20,410 nt of DNA, taken from positions 1 through 20,410 of IMG/VR virus record IMGVR_UViG_3300025598_000228, one strand, 5' to 3'. Positions within the stretch are counted from its first letter, which is position 1; every line of letters starts with the position of its first letter. The notes below the pieces were generated by a model. It had not been told where the DNA came from. It ran no database searches and was given only the letters and a program-made list of their open reading frames with translations. The stretch comes from a virus. A program made the position numbers and the translations under genes. Positions 7,532 to 14,320 of the stretch are shown here, piece after piece.

Positions 7532-9774
7532 TAGAATTTCCCGTCTAATTGATAACGGAATTTAATGCCGCCCAATCGCCAGAATGTCCCAACATCTTGA
7601 GACGACAATGAAAACGCCATGTAACGCGCCCTGATTCGGCAAGATATGTATTCCGTTGATTGCGTCATAGGAAATGTAATAGACGATACCTGCCCAGATG
7701 GCGAACCAGAATAGTAACTGGTTGACGGAGAAGTTGCAGTATCTGTAGCATAATTTGTATAATAAATGGTCACATACACCGTAGCGTTTTGATTGCCGCT
7801 ATACGTGCCCCATTTCATATCAGGCCAAATTTGGTCCACAAATACAATATTTTCGCCTTCGGTAAGTTGAAAATAACCTGTTTGGAATGATGAAAGCATG
7901 GGTGTAGTGGTTGTTCCCACCGCAGCATCGTTACCTACTTCGTGTTGATAGATGTATGTATCGCCACCCGCAGCAATAGGAGATCCCAAGCCAGATTGGT
8001 CAATCCATGCTGTACGGCTCAACGTACCAAAATCCCACTGCCCAATAAGGAAATTATATTTTACATATGAATCGTTTTCTGTGGAGTTTTGCGATGGGTA
8101 ATACCAAGTTACTTCGTTAAATTGGGAATTAACGCCGCAACATACTTTATAATAATAGTTTGGATTAATGTTTTGAAAAACTACGTCAAATATTGGGCAT
8201 GGCATTGGTTCCGGGCCGCTGCCTGTCATTACAAAGAAATTGCGTTGAGACATCCAGTAAATGGAATTATTGACCTGACCAATGCAATGACGGGATATCG
8301 CACCGCAATTTGATCCAATTTTATTAAACCCATAAACAAGTGGGAATCCCACATATTGCATGGCCCACAAATCAATATCTGTCCAAATAAGACCTTGTTG
8401 CGGCCCTTGGAAACCAGCTACAATTTTTGAACCTGTAGGAATACGATACGAACCTGCTTGATTGGTTACAGTAGCATTCCAAGTCGTAAAGTCTTGTACA
8501 TCTGACCAGCGGATGAGCAACGGATCCGGCGAAAGCGTAAAGCTAGATCCATAGGCTATCACTTGTCGTTCTGGCATGGCGACAAAGATGCCACTATTAA
8601 CCAATGGAGCTTGGGCGCTTAATATCTGCGCATTTAAAACTGATCCGTTAGGTTGCCAATAATAAATTGGCCCACCCGCTGGGCATGCAATTAAGTCTTG
8701 CCCAAAATTATCTAAAGTCCAATCTGTCGCTGTAATGGCTGTGCCGGGATTTGTAATGGCCGTACCAACGCCAAAGCCACCGACGCCAAATCCACCAACA
8801 CCAAACCCAGTGCCAATCGGCTGCGGCCCGACACCAATATAATAAACAGATTGGACATTCCCGCTATTAATGGCAGTAGGGCCAGCCGATGATGTAGCCA
8901 AGTTAGATGCGGCAAATGTAAATGAACCTGCACTGGGTACACTTACAACAGTGTACAACCCAGATAATGTAATCCCGCCAATTGTAAGCGGCACACCTAT
9001 ATAGAAATTAGACCCTACATTATAGCCGTGGTTGTCAAAATACCCTGTAACAATAGAAGATGACGAGGTTGTCTGAAACGAATAAACACCAACTAATTTT
9101 GCTGTTCCCGTGCCAGCGCCAACGCCTGTGGCATTAAATATCACGCCAACCGTATTCGCCGATGCGCCAATTAACGTGTAATCCGTCGTGCCAACGGTTA
9201 CAATTTTGTACGTTTCCCCCACAACAAAAGAGCCTGCTGTGGTATTTGTCGATGTATTGGCCGTCGATGTTGCCGCAGATCCGGCATTAATTGTGTATGT
9301 TGTCCCGGCATAGGTCAATAACTGGTAGGGACCAGTAAGCACCAGCCCGCCAACAGAAACGGGTGTTACAAAGTCAACGTAGTCAAATACAGTCAATACC
9401 GTTGTATTAGAATCCGTGACTGAAACTGTACTAGATCCAGCTGTAGTTGCAAAAACAGGGGCGGTATTTGTCGTAATTGTGCGTGGCGTTATATCCGCCA
9501 AATTTCCATTAGTTAAAACGCTTAACGAAGATTCTGCGCCAATACCAAGATGGTTAATGGCATTTAAATCTGACCACGCTTTTAGTGCGCGAATCTTGGA
9601 CCCAATAGCAGAATTAAAATATGCAACCCATCCGCCCAACTTCTGAGCAAGGCCAAATCCATTACGCTCTGATAGAAACCGAACAAGCTGCGATGACGAA
9701 TACGCAGCCTCATTTAATACTGGTGTATTGTTAGTTTCTACGCCGGGTTTGAGCTTTATGGTTCCAAAGGGCAT
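7531..9774 (-). CDS. Large tail protein, nozzle / DNA-stabilisation type
   Basis: This 747-residue protein opens with MPFGTIKLKPGVETNNTPVL and SQLVRFL...GLAQKLGGWV, LKAWSDLNAINHLGIG and LADITP. These are the hallmarks of podovirus nozzle or stabilisation proteins that close the tail below the adaptor. Residues 113-170 and 237-296 are two copies of one beta domain. A separate module (181-226, GSFVVGETYKIVTVGTTDYT...) lies between them. Residues 323-337 are three GFGVG units. The second half (about 350-747) continues the beta-rich body with WQPNGSV, WSDVQDFTTWN, GLIWTDIDLWAM and a final FWRLGGIKFRYQLDGKF. The start ATG follows the adaptor stop by 2 nt and its stop overlaps the next gene by one base. 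Confidence 0.78.
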   Translation of the reverse strand: MPFGTIKLKPGVETNNTPVLNEAAYSSSQLVRFLSERNGFGLAQKLGGWVAYFNSAIGSKIRALKAWSDLNAINHLGIGAESSLSVLTNGNLADITPRTITTNTAPVFATTAGSSTVSVTDSNTTVLTVFDYVDFVTPVSVGGLVLTGPYQLLTYAGTTYTINAGSAATSTANTSTNTTAGSFVVGETYKIVTVGTTDYTLIGASANTVGVIFNATGVGAGTGTAKLVGVYSFQTTSSSSIVTGYFDNHGYNVGSNFYIGVPLTIGGITLSGLYTVVSVPSAGSFTFAASNLATSSAGPTAINSGNVQSVYYIGVGPQPIGTGFGVGGFGVGGFGVGTAITNPGTAITATDWTLDNFGQDLIACPAGGPIYYWQPNGSVLNAQILSAQAPLVNSGIFVAMPERQVIAYGSSFTLSPDPLLIRWSDVQDFTTWNATVTNQAGSYRIPTGSKIVAGFQGPQQGLIWTDIDLWAMQYVGFPLVYGFNKIGSNCGAISRHCIGQVNNSIYWMSQRNFFVMTGSGPEPMPCPIFDVVFQNINPNYYYKVCCGVNSQFNEVTWYYPSQNSTENDSYVKYNFLIGQWDFGTLSRTAWIDQSGLGSPIAAGGDTYIYQHEVGNDAAVGTTTTPMLSSFQTGYFQLTEGENIVFVDQIWPDMKWGTYSGNQNATVYVTIYYTNYATDTATSPSTSYYSGSPSGQVSSITFPMTQSTEYISCRIRARYMAFSLSSQDVGTFWRLGGIKFRYQLDGKF
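8765..8809 (-). repeat. Three 15-bp tandem units encoding GFGVG
   Basis: Three imperfect 15-bp units lie head to tail and each encodes GFGVG (residues 323-337 of the nozzle protein). They likely form a flexible linker between the duplicated beta domains and the tail body. As short tandem DNA they could gain or lose units by slippage without a frameshift. Confidence 0.85.
9100..9234 (-). other. Inserted GSFVVG...TGTA protein module within the nozzle gene
   Basis: Codons 181-225 encode GSFVVGETYKIVTVGTTDYT, an IGAxxNTVGxxFxATG step and GxGTGTA. Close relatives of this short beta module occur in many unrelated phage structural proteins, so it looks like a shuffled cassette. Here it splits the spacer between two copies of a duplicated beta domain. 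Confidence 0.7.
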
Positions 9775-9776
9775 GA

Positions 9777-10493
9777 TTAGCCCCTAGTCGGTGAAGCAGC
9801 AGGAGCAGGCGAATAGGATGTCCATGCAGCTGCTTGGAATTTCTTGCGGTTTTCTTCTATCAAGGCGCTGGCTTTGAGTGCTTGATACTGCGACTCATAC
9901 GTTTGAGCCATCTGTGGATCATCATTTAAGCGACCAAAGTTGCGTTGGAACGCCGAAATATAGATCATGGATGCCATAATAAACATATCTGGCAAATAGG
10001 TAGATATGAATGTCGTAGTGTTAGATGCAGAAAGTGGCGCAGAACGAATTGTCCCGGTCAATCTAACAGCATAGCTTGAGCTTGGAGTCGGTCCTACGAT
10101 GATATACTGGCTTGTATTACCTGTAGTATTAGTATCGCCGCCATAAACAGCAAAATACTGAGGCAGGCCAGTAGCAGATCCCGATCCGTAAACATTTTGT
10201 ATAAATTCCTTGCCAACAGGCAATAACGGGGTTGAGTTTCCTAACCCGTCTATAACTTCAAAAGTTTGAGGAACAATGAATTGAGACGTTGGCAGGGTTA
10301 AAGTGTTATTTCCACCCGTAAATGTGTAAGCATTTGTGCTAATTTGCGTAGACAAAAAGTCTAAGTCTCTTTGCATACGAAGTTCTGCGTAGTCAATCAT
10401 AGATGGAATAATAATCGTGAAATTAGTATCCGTGACAGGGACTACTGCCATTGTCGCTATTTGCTGCACATATGATGCGTATGTTAACGACAT
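9777..10493 (-). CDS. Head-tail adaptor (neck) protein
   Basis: In this 238-residue protein, the N-terminal AELRMQRDLDFL (residues 36-47), the following YTFTGGNNTLTLP, FIVPQTFEVIDGLGN, LLPVGKEFIQNVYG and GLPQYFAVYGG, and the later VGPTPSSSYAVRLTGTIR, PLSASNTTTFISTYLPDMF and ASMIYISAFQRNF form the pattern of podovirus adaptor proteins, as in the phiEco32/SU10 group. These make a ring between the portal and the tail nozzle. The last 15 residues are Pro/Ala/Ser-rich and probably disordered. It sits directly before the nozzle-like gene (2 nt gap), the usual order for this pair. It has no enzyme function. Confidence 0.8.
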   Translation of the reverse strand: MSLTYASYVQQIATMAVVPVTDTNFTIIIPSMIDYAELRMQRDLDFLSTQISTNAYTFTGGNNTLTLPTSQFIVPQTFEVIDGLGNSTPLLPVGKEFIQNVYGSGSATGLPQYFAVYGGDTNTTGNTSQYIIVGPTPSSSYAVRLTGTIRSAPLSASNTTTFISTYLPDMFIMASMIYISAFQRNFGRLNDDPQMAQTYESQYQALKASALIEENRKKFQAAAWTSYSPAPAASPTRG

Positions 10494-10499
10494 AACTAA

Positions 10500-10505
10500 C
10501 CCCTA
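10500..10505 (-). promoter_or_regulatory. Ribosome binding site fused to the endolysin stop codon (TAGGGG)
   Basis: The endolysin TAG stop forms TAGGGG, which ends 6 nt before the ATG at 10493. This matches the geometry at 12047, 18051 and 18456. Confidence 0.65.
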
Positions 10506-11018
10506 CGACGCCATGTCAAAAGCGGCTTTTTCCACAGATGCAACCCGACTTGACCAACCACGACCAAACGTATCATAAGTTGGCAAACTTTGCAAAAACG
10601 CTAATCTTTTTTCGCAGACTCCCGTAGCAATCTCACGAGGGTTAGCCGCTTCACAAGCACTAATTGTGGCTTCCCCGACTTGTCCGTCTTGAGCCACACC
10701 AAGTACCTGCTGAAGGGTTTTCGCGGCACGGCTTACCCCACTATTAACAGCCATATCAAAAGTGGCATAGTCAACGCCAAGAGGAAGTGAGTCGCCACTG
10801 ATTTTATCCCAATAATTAGCTTTATACAAAGGTGCTACATCCTGCGGTCCTAAAGCCCTCATTTCAGCCTCGGTTACAGGATTTCCTACCCAACTTTCCC
10901 AAACCGCTTTAGTGACACCTAAATTGGTCATTCCGCCGGGGTCTTTGGGGTTATTAACAAATCCGCCTTCTGACTTAAGAACAAGGGCTAAACATTGCTC
11001 AAAATTATCTGCACTCAC
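10503..11018 (-). CDS. Endolysin, GH108 N-acetylmuramidase
   Basis: This 171-residue protein begins with a GH108 catalytic domain: the motif SEGGFVNNPKDPGGMTNLGV (residues 16-35) holds the likely catalytic Glu17. It is followed by YKANYWDKISGDSLP and DMAVNSG. The second half carries a peptidoglycan-binding domain of the type paired with GH108 (LQQVLGVAQDGQVGEATI, 102-119). It cleaves the glycan strands of peptidoglycan at lysis. There is no signal peptide, so it depends on the upstream holin for release. The start is GTG in the GTGA overlap with the holin. The length matches the family (about 160-190 residues). The call is firm. Confidence 0.9.
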   Translation of the reverse strand: MSADNFEQCLALVLKSEGGFVNNPKDPGGMTNLGVTKAVWESWVGNPVTEAEMRALGPQDVAPLYKANYWDKISGDSLPLGVDYATFDMAVNSGVSRAAKTLQQVLGVAQDGQVGEATISACEAANPREIATGVCEKRLAFLQSLPTYDTFGRGWSSRVASVEKAAFDMAS

Positions 11019-11389
11019 TTTGCATGCACCCCAAGTGTTTTTTCGTAAGTTCGAAGACCTGCCATGCCAAGCATAGCTGTTACCAGTTCCATGAGGGATG
11101 AATCCAAAACAGGCAGATCATGCCACCCCGCCCCGAAGGCAATTGGACGCAATAGGTATTGGTACGAGAGGCCAATAGCGCCAACCCACCCAATAGCAGG
11201 ACGCCAACCACTAACAAAAATATTTGTGCTTTGTGCTTCATTCGCGTTTACCGTGTTCTGCTGTGCGTCCCAATCTTGCAAAGAGGAACGAAGAGCTGCT
11301 TCAGCTTCCTGACGCTGATTGGGATCAGGAATGAATTTGTTTACAATCTGCAGTCCTGCGCTAATTGCATCGTCAATGCCAAACGCCAT
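11015..11389 (-). CDS. Holin of the gene-transfer-agent 3TM type
   Basis: This 124-residue protein contains the family signature GWRPAIGWV (residues 61-69) at the first membrane helix, which runs to about residue 86, and a second hydrophobic segment (97-112) followed by GLRTYEKTLG (111-120). The N-terminal region (1-50) is helical and charged. WRP near the first helix and RTxEK after the last are typical of the 3TM holin family named for gene transfer agent release (PF11351). Holins collect in the inner membrane and open holes that release the endolysin. Its stop overlaps the endolysin start (GTGA), which supports coupled translation of the pair. Confidence 0.82.
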   Translation of the reverse strand: MAFGIDDAISAGLQIVNKFIPDPNQRQEAEAALRSSLQDWDAQQNTVNANEAQSTNIFVSGWRPAIGWVGAIGLSYQYLLRPIAFGAGWHDLPVLDSSLMELVTAMLGMAGLRTYEKTLGVHAK

Positions 11390-11390
11390 G

Positions 11391-11858
11391 TTACTTCACC
11401 GTCACCATAAGAAATACGCCAATTGCGCCAATACCTAATACCAGAAAACCCACAATACTGCTAACCATAATCAAATCCTTGCGGTTTTCTTCCTGCTCCT
11501 TTAACGCCGCCGCAGCTTGCCGAGCCGCCTCTTTCCGCATCTCAATAACCTGCCGCTGAATACCTTCCCACGCCGCAGGACCATATTGGCCCACAAACAT
11601 GTTCTTTACCTGAAGCTGCATATCTTGAGCTTTGGCTTTAACAGCGTAGCGTTTTACCGCTTCCGCTTCGTAGTCCGCTTGGCTTTGGAATAATTTTTTC
11701 TTATGCGGCGTTGATGTTACCGTAACAATCTGGCCGATCTTACTGAATAAATTGCTTACCTTCTCCGCAGTCTCCATCATATCCCGACCCGAATCAACGG
11801 CGGACTTGATGCTATTGTAGATTGCAGTCGCGCCAGCGATGAGGGTAAATGGATCCAT
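11391..11858 (-). CDS. C-terminally anchored membrane protein next to the holin
   Basis: In this 155-residue protein, residues 1-45 are helical (MDPFTLIAGATAIYNSIKSA...). Residues 55-125 are a charged helix rich in Ala, Lys, Gln and Glu with a GQYGPAAWEGI turn (90-100). Residues 129-152 are a single strong transmembrane helix (LIMVSSIVGFLVLGIGAIGV) that ends in Lys. This layout, a large cytoplasmic coil anchored by a C-terminal helix, recurs upstream of phage endolysins and could be a holin partner, an antiholin, or a spanin-like protein. It lies 1 nt before the holin. I do not recognise a named family, and the lysis role is inferred from position. Confidence 0.55.
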   Translation of the reverse strand: MDPFTLIAGATAIYNSIKSAVDSGRDMMETAEKVSNLFSKIGQIVTVTSTPHKKKLFQSQADYEAEAVKRYAVKAKAQDMQLQVKNMFVGQYGPAAWEGIQRQVIEMRKEAARQAAAALKEQEENRKDLIMVSSIVGFLVLGIGAIGVFLMVTVK

Positions 11859-12040
11859 TATTCTGCCGCAGGAGTTTCGGGAGGTGTTTCTGGCGCAGGA
11901 GCTTCAATTTGTGGCTTGGCCTGCCCATGCAAAAGCGCAATCAAGTCGGCCACTTCGGAATAAACGCCGGCGCTCAAATGTTTAAGCACGGTATTGATGT
12001 GAGCCACCGTCAGTTTTAATTCCAATTCTAAATTGTCCAT
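11858..12040 (-). CDS. Small conserved phage protein (60 residues), function unknown
   Basis: Residues 1-45 form a helical domain, LELELKLTVAHINTVLKHL then YSEVADLIALLHGQAKPQI. The tail is a Pro/Glu/Ala-rich disordered stretch (EAPAPETPPETPAAE). Short proteins of this kind (an ExxLKLTVxxxNxVLxxLxxxxYxEVxxLI pattern ending in QAxPQ) are very common in phage late regions, often near lysis genes, but have no known function. The stop TAA overlaps the next ATG by one base. Confidence 0.65.
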   Translation of the reverse strand: MDNLELELKLTVAHINTVLKHLSAGVYSEVADLIALLHGQAKPQIEAPAPETPPETPAAE

Positions 12041-12046
12041 GTAATT

Positions 12047-12052
12047 CCCCTA
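12047..12052 (-). promoter_or_regulatory. Ribosome binding site fused to a stop codon (TAGGGG)
   Basis: The stop TAG of the 102-residue gene opens TAGGGG, which ends 6 nt before the ATG at 12040. It is one of four junctions with this geometry. Confidence 0.65.
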
Positions 12053-12358
12053 GAAAGGTGGTGTTTGAGATTGAGAGATGGGCTTGGTCAGTTGACCGAT
12101 TTGCACTGCAATTAACTCTTCAACGCCTAGCATACTAATGCACTGTGAAACCCATTGTGCCGCAAGGGATTGGGTAATGTCGTCATAGGAAACAAATTCT
12201 GCCGGATTAGGCGTTCCTAAATTAGCAGTGCCGGATGAAGACGACGTGACAGACCCATCCGTACCCGTACACACCCAGTTAATGGCCGTAACCACATTGG
12301 GCAGTCCGTTTGATAGTGGATTCACTATAAATTGAGGGAACGACCAAGCAAAATTCAT
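12050..12358 (-). CDS. Conserved small phage protein, function unknown
   Basis: This 102-residue protein begins FAWSFPQF...LPNVVTAINWVCTGTDG, continues with a Ser/Thr-rich stretch and LGTPNPAEFVSYDDITQSLAAQWV (residues 48-71), and ends in a short polar tail finishing PPF. The layout of a W-rich beta strand, an aromatic F[VI]xYxx[IL]T box and a helix with AxWV is shared by small conserved proteins in phage structural regions (I think of DUF7936-type proteins, but not with certainty). No catalytic motif or membrane segment is visible. A GGGGG run lies 4 nt before the ATG. It may be a tail-associated or regulatory protein. Confidence 0.55.
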   Translation of the reverse strand: MNFAWSFPQFIVNPLSNGLPNVVTAINWVCTGTDGSVTSSSSGTANLGTPNPAEFVSYDDITQSLAAQWVSQCISMLGVEELIAVQIGQLTKPISQSQTPPF

Positions 12359-12370
12359 AACGCCCCCGCA

Positions 12371-12865
12371 TCAGAGTCCCAATATCATCGCATAAGCAAT
12401 AGACTGTGCTTGTGTAACATTTCCAACGCTTGATGAACTAGCCAAACCAACATTAGTCCCGTCGCAATACATAATAATGCTATAGGTGCGCGGAATAGCC
12501 AGCGTGCCACCTGCTGCGGCATTGCTGCCATTATTAGATCCTATAGATACGGTGTATATGCCCGTGGTGTTATTGGTAACAATCCACATCCCGCCAACGC
12601 TTTGTGGCAATAAAACCAATTGATTCGCCGCTAATGCACCCGTAAGCAGGAACCTCATGCACTGGGACGTATTACCCGCCGCCGTGGAACTAGGGGCCGC
12701 AATATTGGTGTATGTAGGGCTACCGCTGGTGCTGACCGATACGCTAGTCGTATTGCCAAACATCTGGTCAAGGATGGTGGCGTTATAGTTAAGCGGCTGA
12801 TCCCACGTAGGGGATGTGCTATTATACGCTGGTTCGTTAAGGGCAAGGTTGGTGGTAATACTCAT
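12371..12865 (-). CDS. Small tail fibre-like virion protein
   Basis: This is a 164-residue beta-rich protein. The N-terminal NLALNEPAYNS, TSPTWDQPLNYNATILDQMF (residues 6-36) is the usual opening of phage minor fibre proteins (W..xLNxNxxxLDxxFG). The middle, LLTGALAANQLVLLPQSVGG (73-92) with WIVTNNTTG and YTVSIGS, is a repeated-strand pattern also seen in fibre distal domains. The last residues, AQSIAYAMILGL, nearly match the end of the large fibre ([12 protein letters not shown]), although they are encoded 6 kb apart by different codons. It probably joins the tail tip or shares a docking site or chaperone with the large fibre. Its ATG overlaps the previous stop by 4 nt. Confidence 0.7.
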   Translation of the reverse strand: MSITTNLALNEPAYNSTSPTWDQPLNYNATILDQMFGNTTSVSVSTSGSPTYTNIAAPSSTAAGNTSQCMRFLLTGALAANQLVLLPQSVGGMWIVTNNTTGIYTVSIGSNNGSNAAAGGTLAIPRTYSIIMYCDGTNVGLASSSSVGNVTQAQSIAYAMILGL

Positions 12866-13098
12866 TTGTCAGCCTTCCCATCCAGCTTGTCGTAAATACG
12901 CTGGAACATGCTTTCAATGTGATCCATGCGTTTGTCCAAATCTTCTTTAAGGACGTATTCTTTTGGCAGGGCGGCTTCTAGTTTACTTAAATCCCGCTGT
13001 AGTTCTTTAACAGCACCCCATAATTCCCGCATGAGCCATCCAGCTACGGTTAGAATAGCACCTAATCCAAGATTTATGAGGTTCTGAAATTCAACCAT
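12862..13098 (-). CDS. Membrane-anchored coiled-coil protein, possible lysis accessory
   Basis: This 78-residue protein has one N-terminal transmembrane segment (about residues 7-25, NLGLGAILTVAGW) and then a charged helical tail with heptad-like spacing (ELWGAVKELQRDLSKLEAAL, then DLDKRMDHIESMFQRIYDKL). An N-terminal anchor with a periplasmic or cytoplasmic coil resembles short inner-membrane spanins, or coil-plus-anchor proteins of phage lysis cassettes such as XhlA (where the order is reversed). It lies about 2 kb upstream of the holin and endolysin genes. It could equally be a virion or ejection accessory. No outer-membrane partner with a lipobox overlaps it, so the spanin call is weak. 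Confidence 0.55.
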   Translation of the reverse strand: MVEFQNLINLGLGAILTVAGWLMRELWGAVKELQRDLSKLEAALPKEYVLKEDLDKRMDHIESMFQRIYDKLDGKADK

Positions 13099-13100
13099 AA

Positions 13101-13331
13101 TTAAGATTCCCGGATGATCGCGGTAGAAGTATCCCTGTCAATGGATAGTACACCATAACAGACAATATTCCAATCCATACCATCCCGTTCATCCTTTACG
13201 GGAACATTAATATCCAAGTGCTTGAATAGGTATTCTTTGCCGCCATTTTCAAACACCCGCCAGACATGATCTTCCGTCCCGCGTCCCGGCTGGCCCCGTG
13301 TTTTATTAAAGCGGATGCCATACTTGTTCAT
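13101..13331 (-). CDS. Small conserved phage protein, function unknown
   Basis: This is a 76-residue soluble basic/acidic protein with the core KEYLFKHLDINVPVKDE (33-49) and DWNIVCYGVLSIDRDTSTAI. Similar short proteins of this kind recur in genomes of podoviruses and myoviruses from aquatic bacteria, but I know of no assigned role. No membrane segment is visible. Its ATG overlaps the oxygenase stop by 4 nt, so the two are translationally coupled. That makes a partner role to the oxygenase conceivable but unproven. Confidence 0.65.
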   Translation of the reverse strand: MNKYGIRFNKTRGQPGRGTEDHVWRVFENGGKEYLFKHLDINVPVKDERDGMDWNIVCYGVLSIDRDTSTAIIRES

Positions 13332-13972
13332 ATAACCTCCGCCGCGGGCATAGGTGGATTAGCCACTGCCGTCAGGTTAAAGTGTATGAAAGTCATTGGA
13401 TCGTTGGAAGCATTGCGGGTGAAACTGTGTGCCAACCAAGCATTGGTAAAGATCAACGTGCCGTCTTCCGGGGCAACATTAATAGCATTGCTTGCATGGG
13501 TAATGTTGGCGGGATCAAATTCTGGCAGTCCTATTTGGACCTTACCAGCACGGGGATCATGGAATGTAGCTACAGAACCGTTTTGCGGCGTCCTAAGGAA
13601 GTAAAACCCGACAATCTGTGCCCCATGTGCATGAACGTGCTGATCCATGCCGCTGTATTTATAATGCTGCTGCGCCCACATTTCGGTAAATGACGTGCTA
13701 AAATTACGCACATCATAGCCCTGTTCGCCCAAAATGTTCCATGCGGTTGCGCCGATATAAGCACAAAGGTCTTCCATACGCGGATCGTCGTACAAATTGT
13801 CTGTCATATAAACAGGGTACACCTCATGGGTGCCGCCCTGTTCCTTTTTGCGCTTTTCAATATATTCATCAACAACCTTGCGGGTGTTGTCCAAAAATTC
13901 CGGCTTTTTAATTACGTAAATGGTCGTTGGGAAGCAGTGTATTGGGTTTAGTTCATCTTTTGCGTCTGCCAT
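13328..13972 (-). CDS. Phage 2-oxoglutarate/Fe(II)-dependent oxygenase family protein
   Basis: This 214-residue protein follows the pattern of phage 2OG-Fe(II) oxygenases: FTEMWAQQHYK (95-105), a His cluster HVHAHG (112-117), VGFYFLRTP (121-129), a HDPR turn (138-141), and PEDGTLIFTNAWLAHSF (168-184), then FIHFNL. H112, H114 or H116 would give the N-terminal iron ligand and H182 the C-terminal one. The Arg or Thr that holds 2-oxoglutarate is not certain by eye. Members hydroxylate proteins, nucleotides or small molecules using O2 and 2-oxoglutarate; the phage enzymes have no proven substrate. It sits between fibre and lysis genes, 3 nt after the XkdW-like gene, and overlaps the next gene by ATGA. 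Late expression with structural genes suggests modification of virion or host-envelope components, which is inference. Confidence 0.78.
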   Translation of the reverse strand: MADAKDELNPIHCFPTTIYVIKKPEFLDNTRKVVDEYIEKRKKEQGGTHEVYPVYMTDNLYDDPRMEDLCAYIGATAWNILGEQGYDVRNFSTSFTEMWAQQHYKYSGMDQHVHAHGAQIVGFYFLRTPQNGSVATFHDPRAGKVQIGLPEFDPANITHASNAINVAPEDGTLIFTNAWLAHSFTRNASNDPMTFIHFNLTAVANPPMPAAEVI

Positions 13973-13975
13973 TGT

Positions 13976-14320
13976 TTATCCCCGTTGTTGCATTTCTTGC
14001 TGCATCTTCTCCATATTTGCAATTTCTTCCGCCGTCAAATTACGAACATTCCAAGAAAATACCCACTTGCCGTCCCGTACAAATGGCTGTTCTGAACGTG
14101 ACACAGTTTGTGTTTTTCCGTCATACGTAGGGTCTGCATCAATCTCCACATACTGGATGCGGTAGCCATGCACATTATATGCGTCAGTGGTTGGGAATAT
14201 CTCCACAAAGTCACTGTACGGCGTATATCCCAAGCCGGGATTATCCCGCATCAATTCTTCCGCACCATAGGGATATTCAACAAACTGATTGTCGGTGGTG
14301 GTTTTAACGTATCCGGTCAT
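13976..14320 (-). CDS. Small tail-associated protein, XkdW/fibre-assembly-like
   Basis: This 114-residue protein contains the series YGAEELMRDNPG (residues 19-30), DFVEIFP, YRIQYVEIDADPTYDGKTQ and GKWVFSWNVRNLTAEEI. An [LM]RxDNP box, an FP step, a PxYDxxTQ box and a GxWxxxWxV...LT.EE ending are shared with small proteins encoded next to phage tail fibres (XkdW-like and DUF4376-like families), often described as fibre-associated or assembly proteins. The C-terminal 20 residues are a Met/Gln-rich helix. It overlaps the upstream gene by ATGA. The family call is tentative because it rests on motif pattern alone. Confidence 0.5.
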   Translation of the reverse strand: MTGYVKTTTDNQFVEYPYGAEELMRDNPGLGYTPYSDFVEIFPTTDAYNVHGYRIQYVEIDADPTYDGKTQTVSRSEQPFVRDGKWVFSWNVRNLTAEEIANMEKMQQEMQQRG

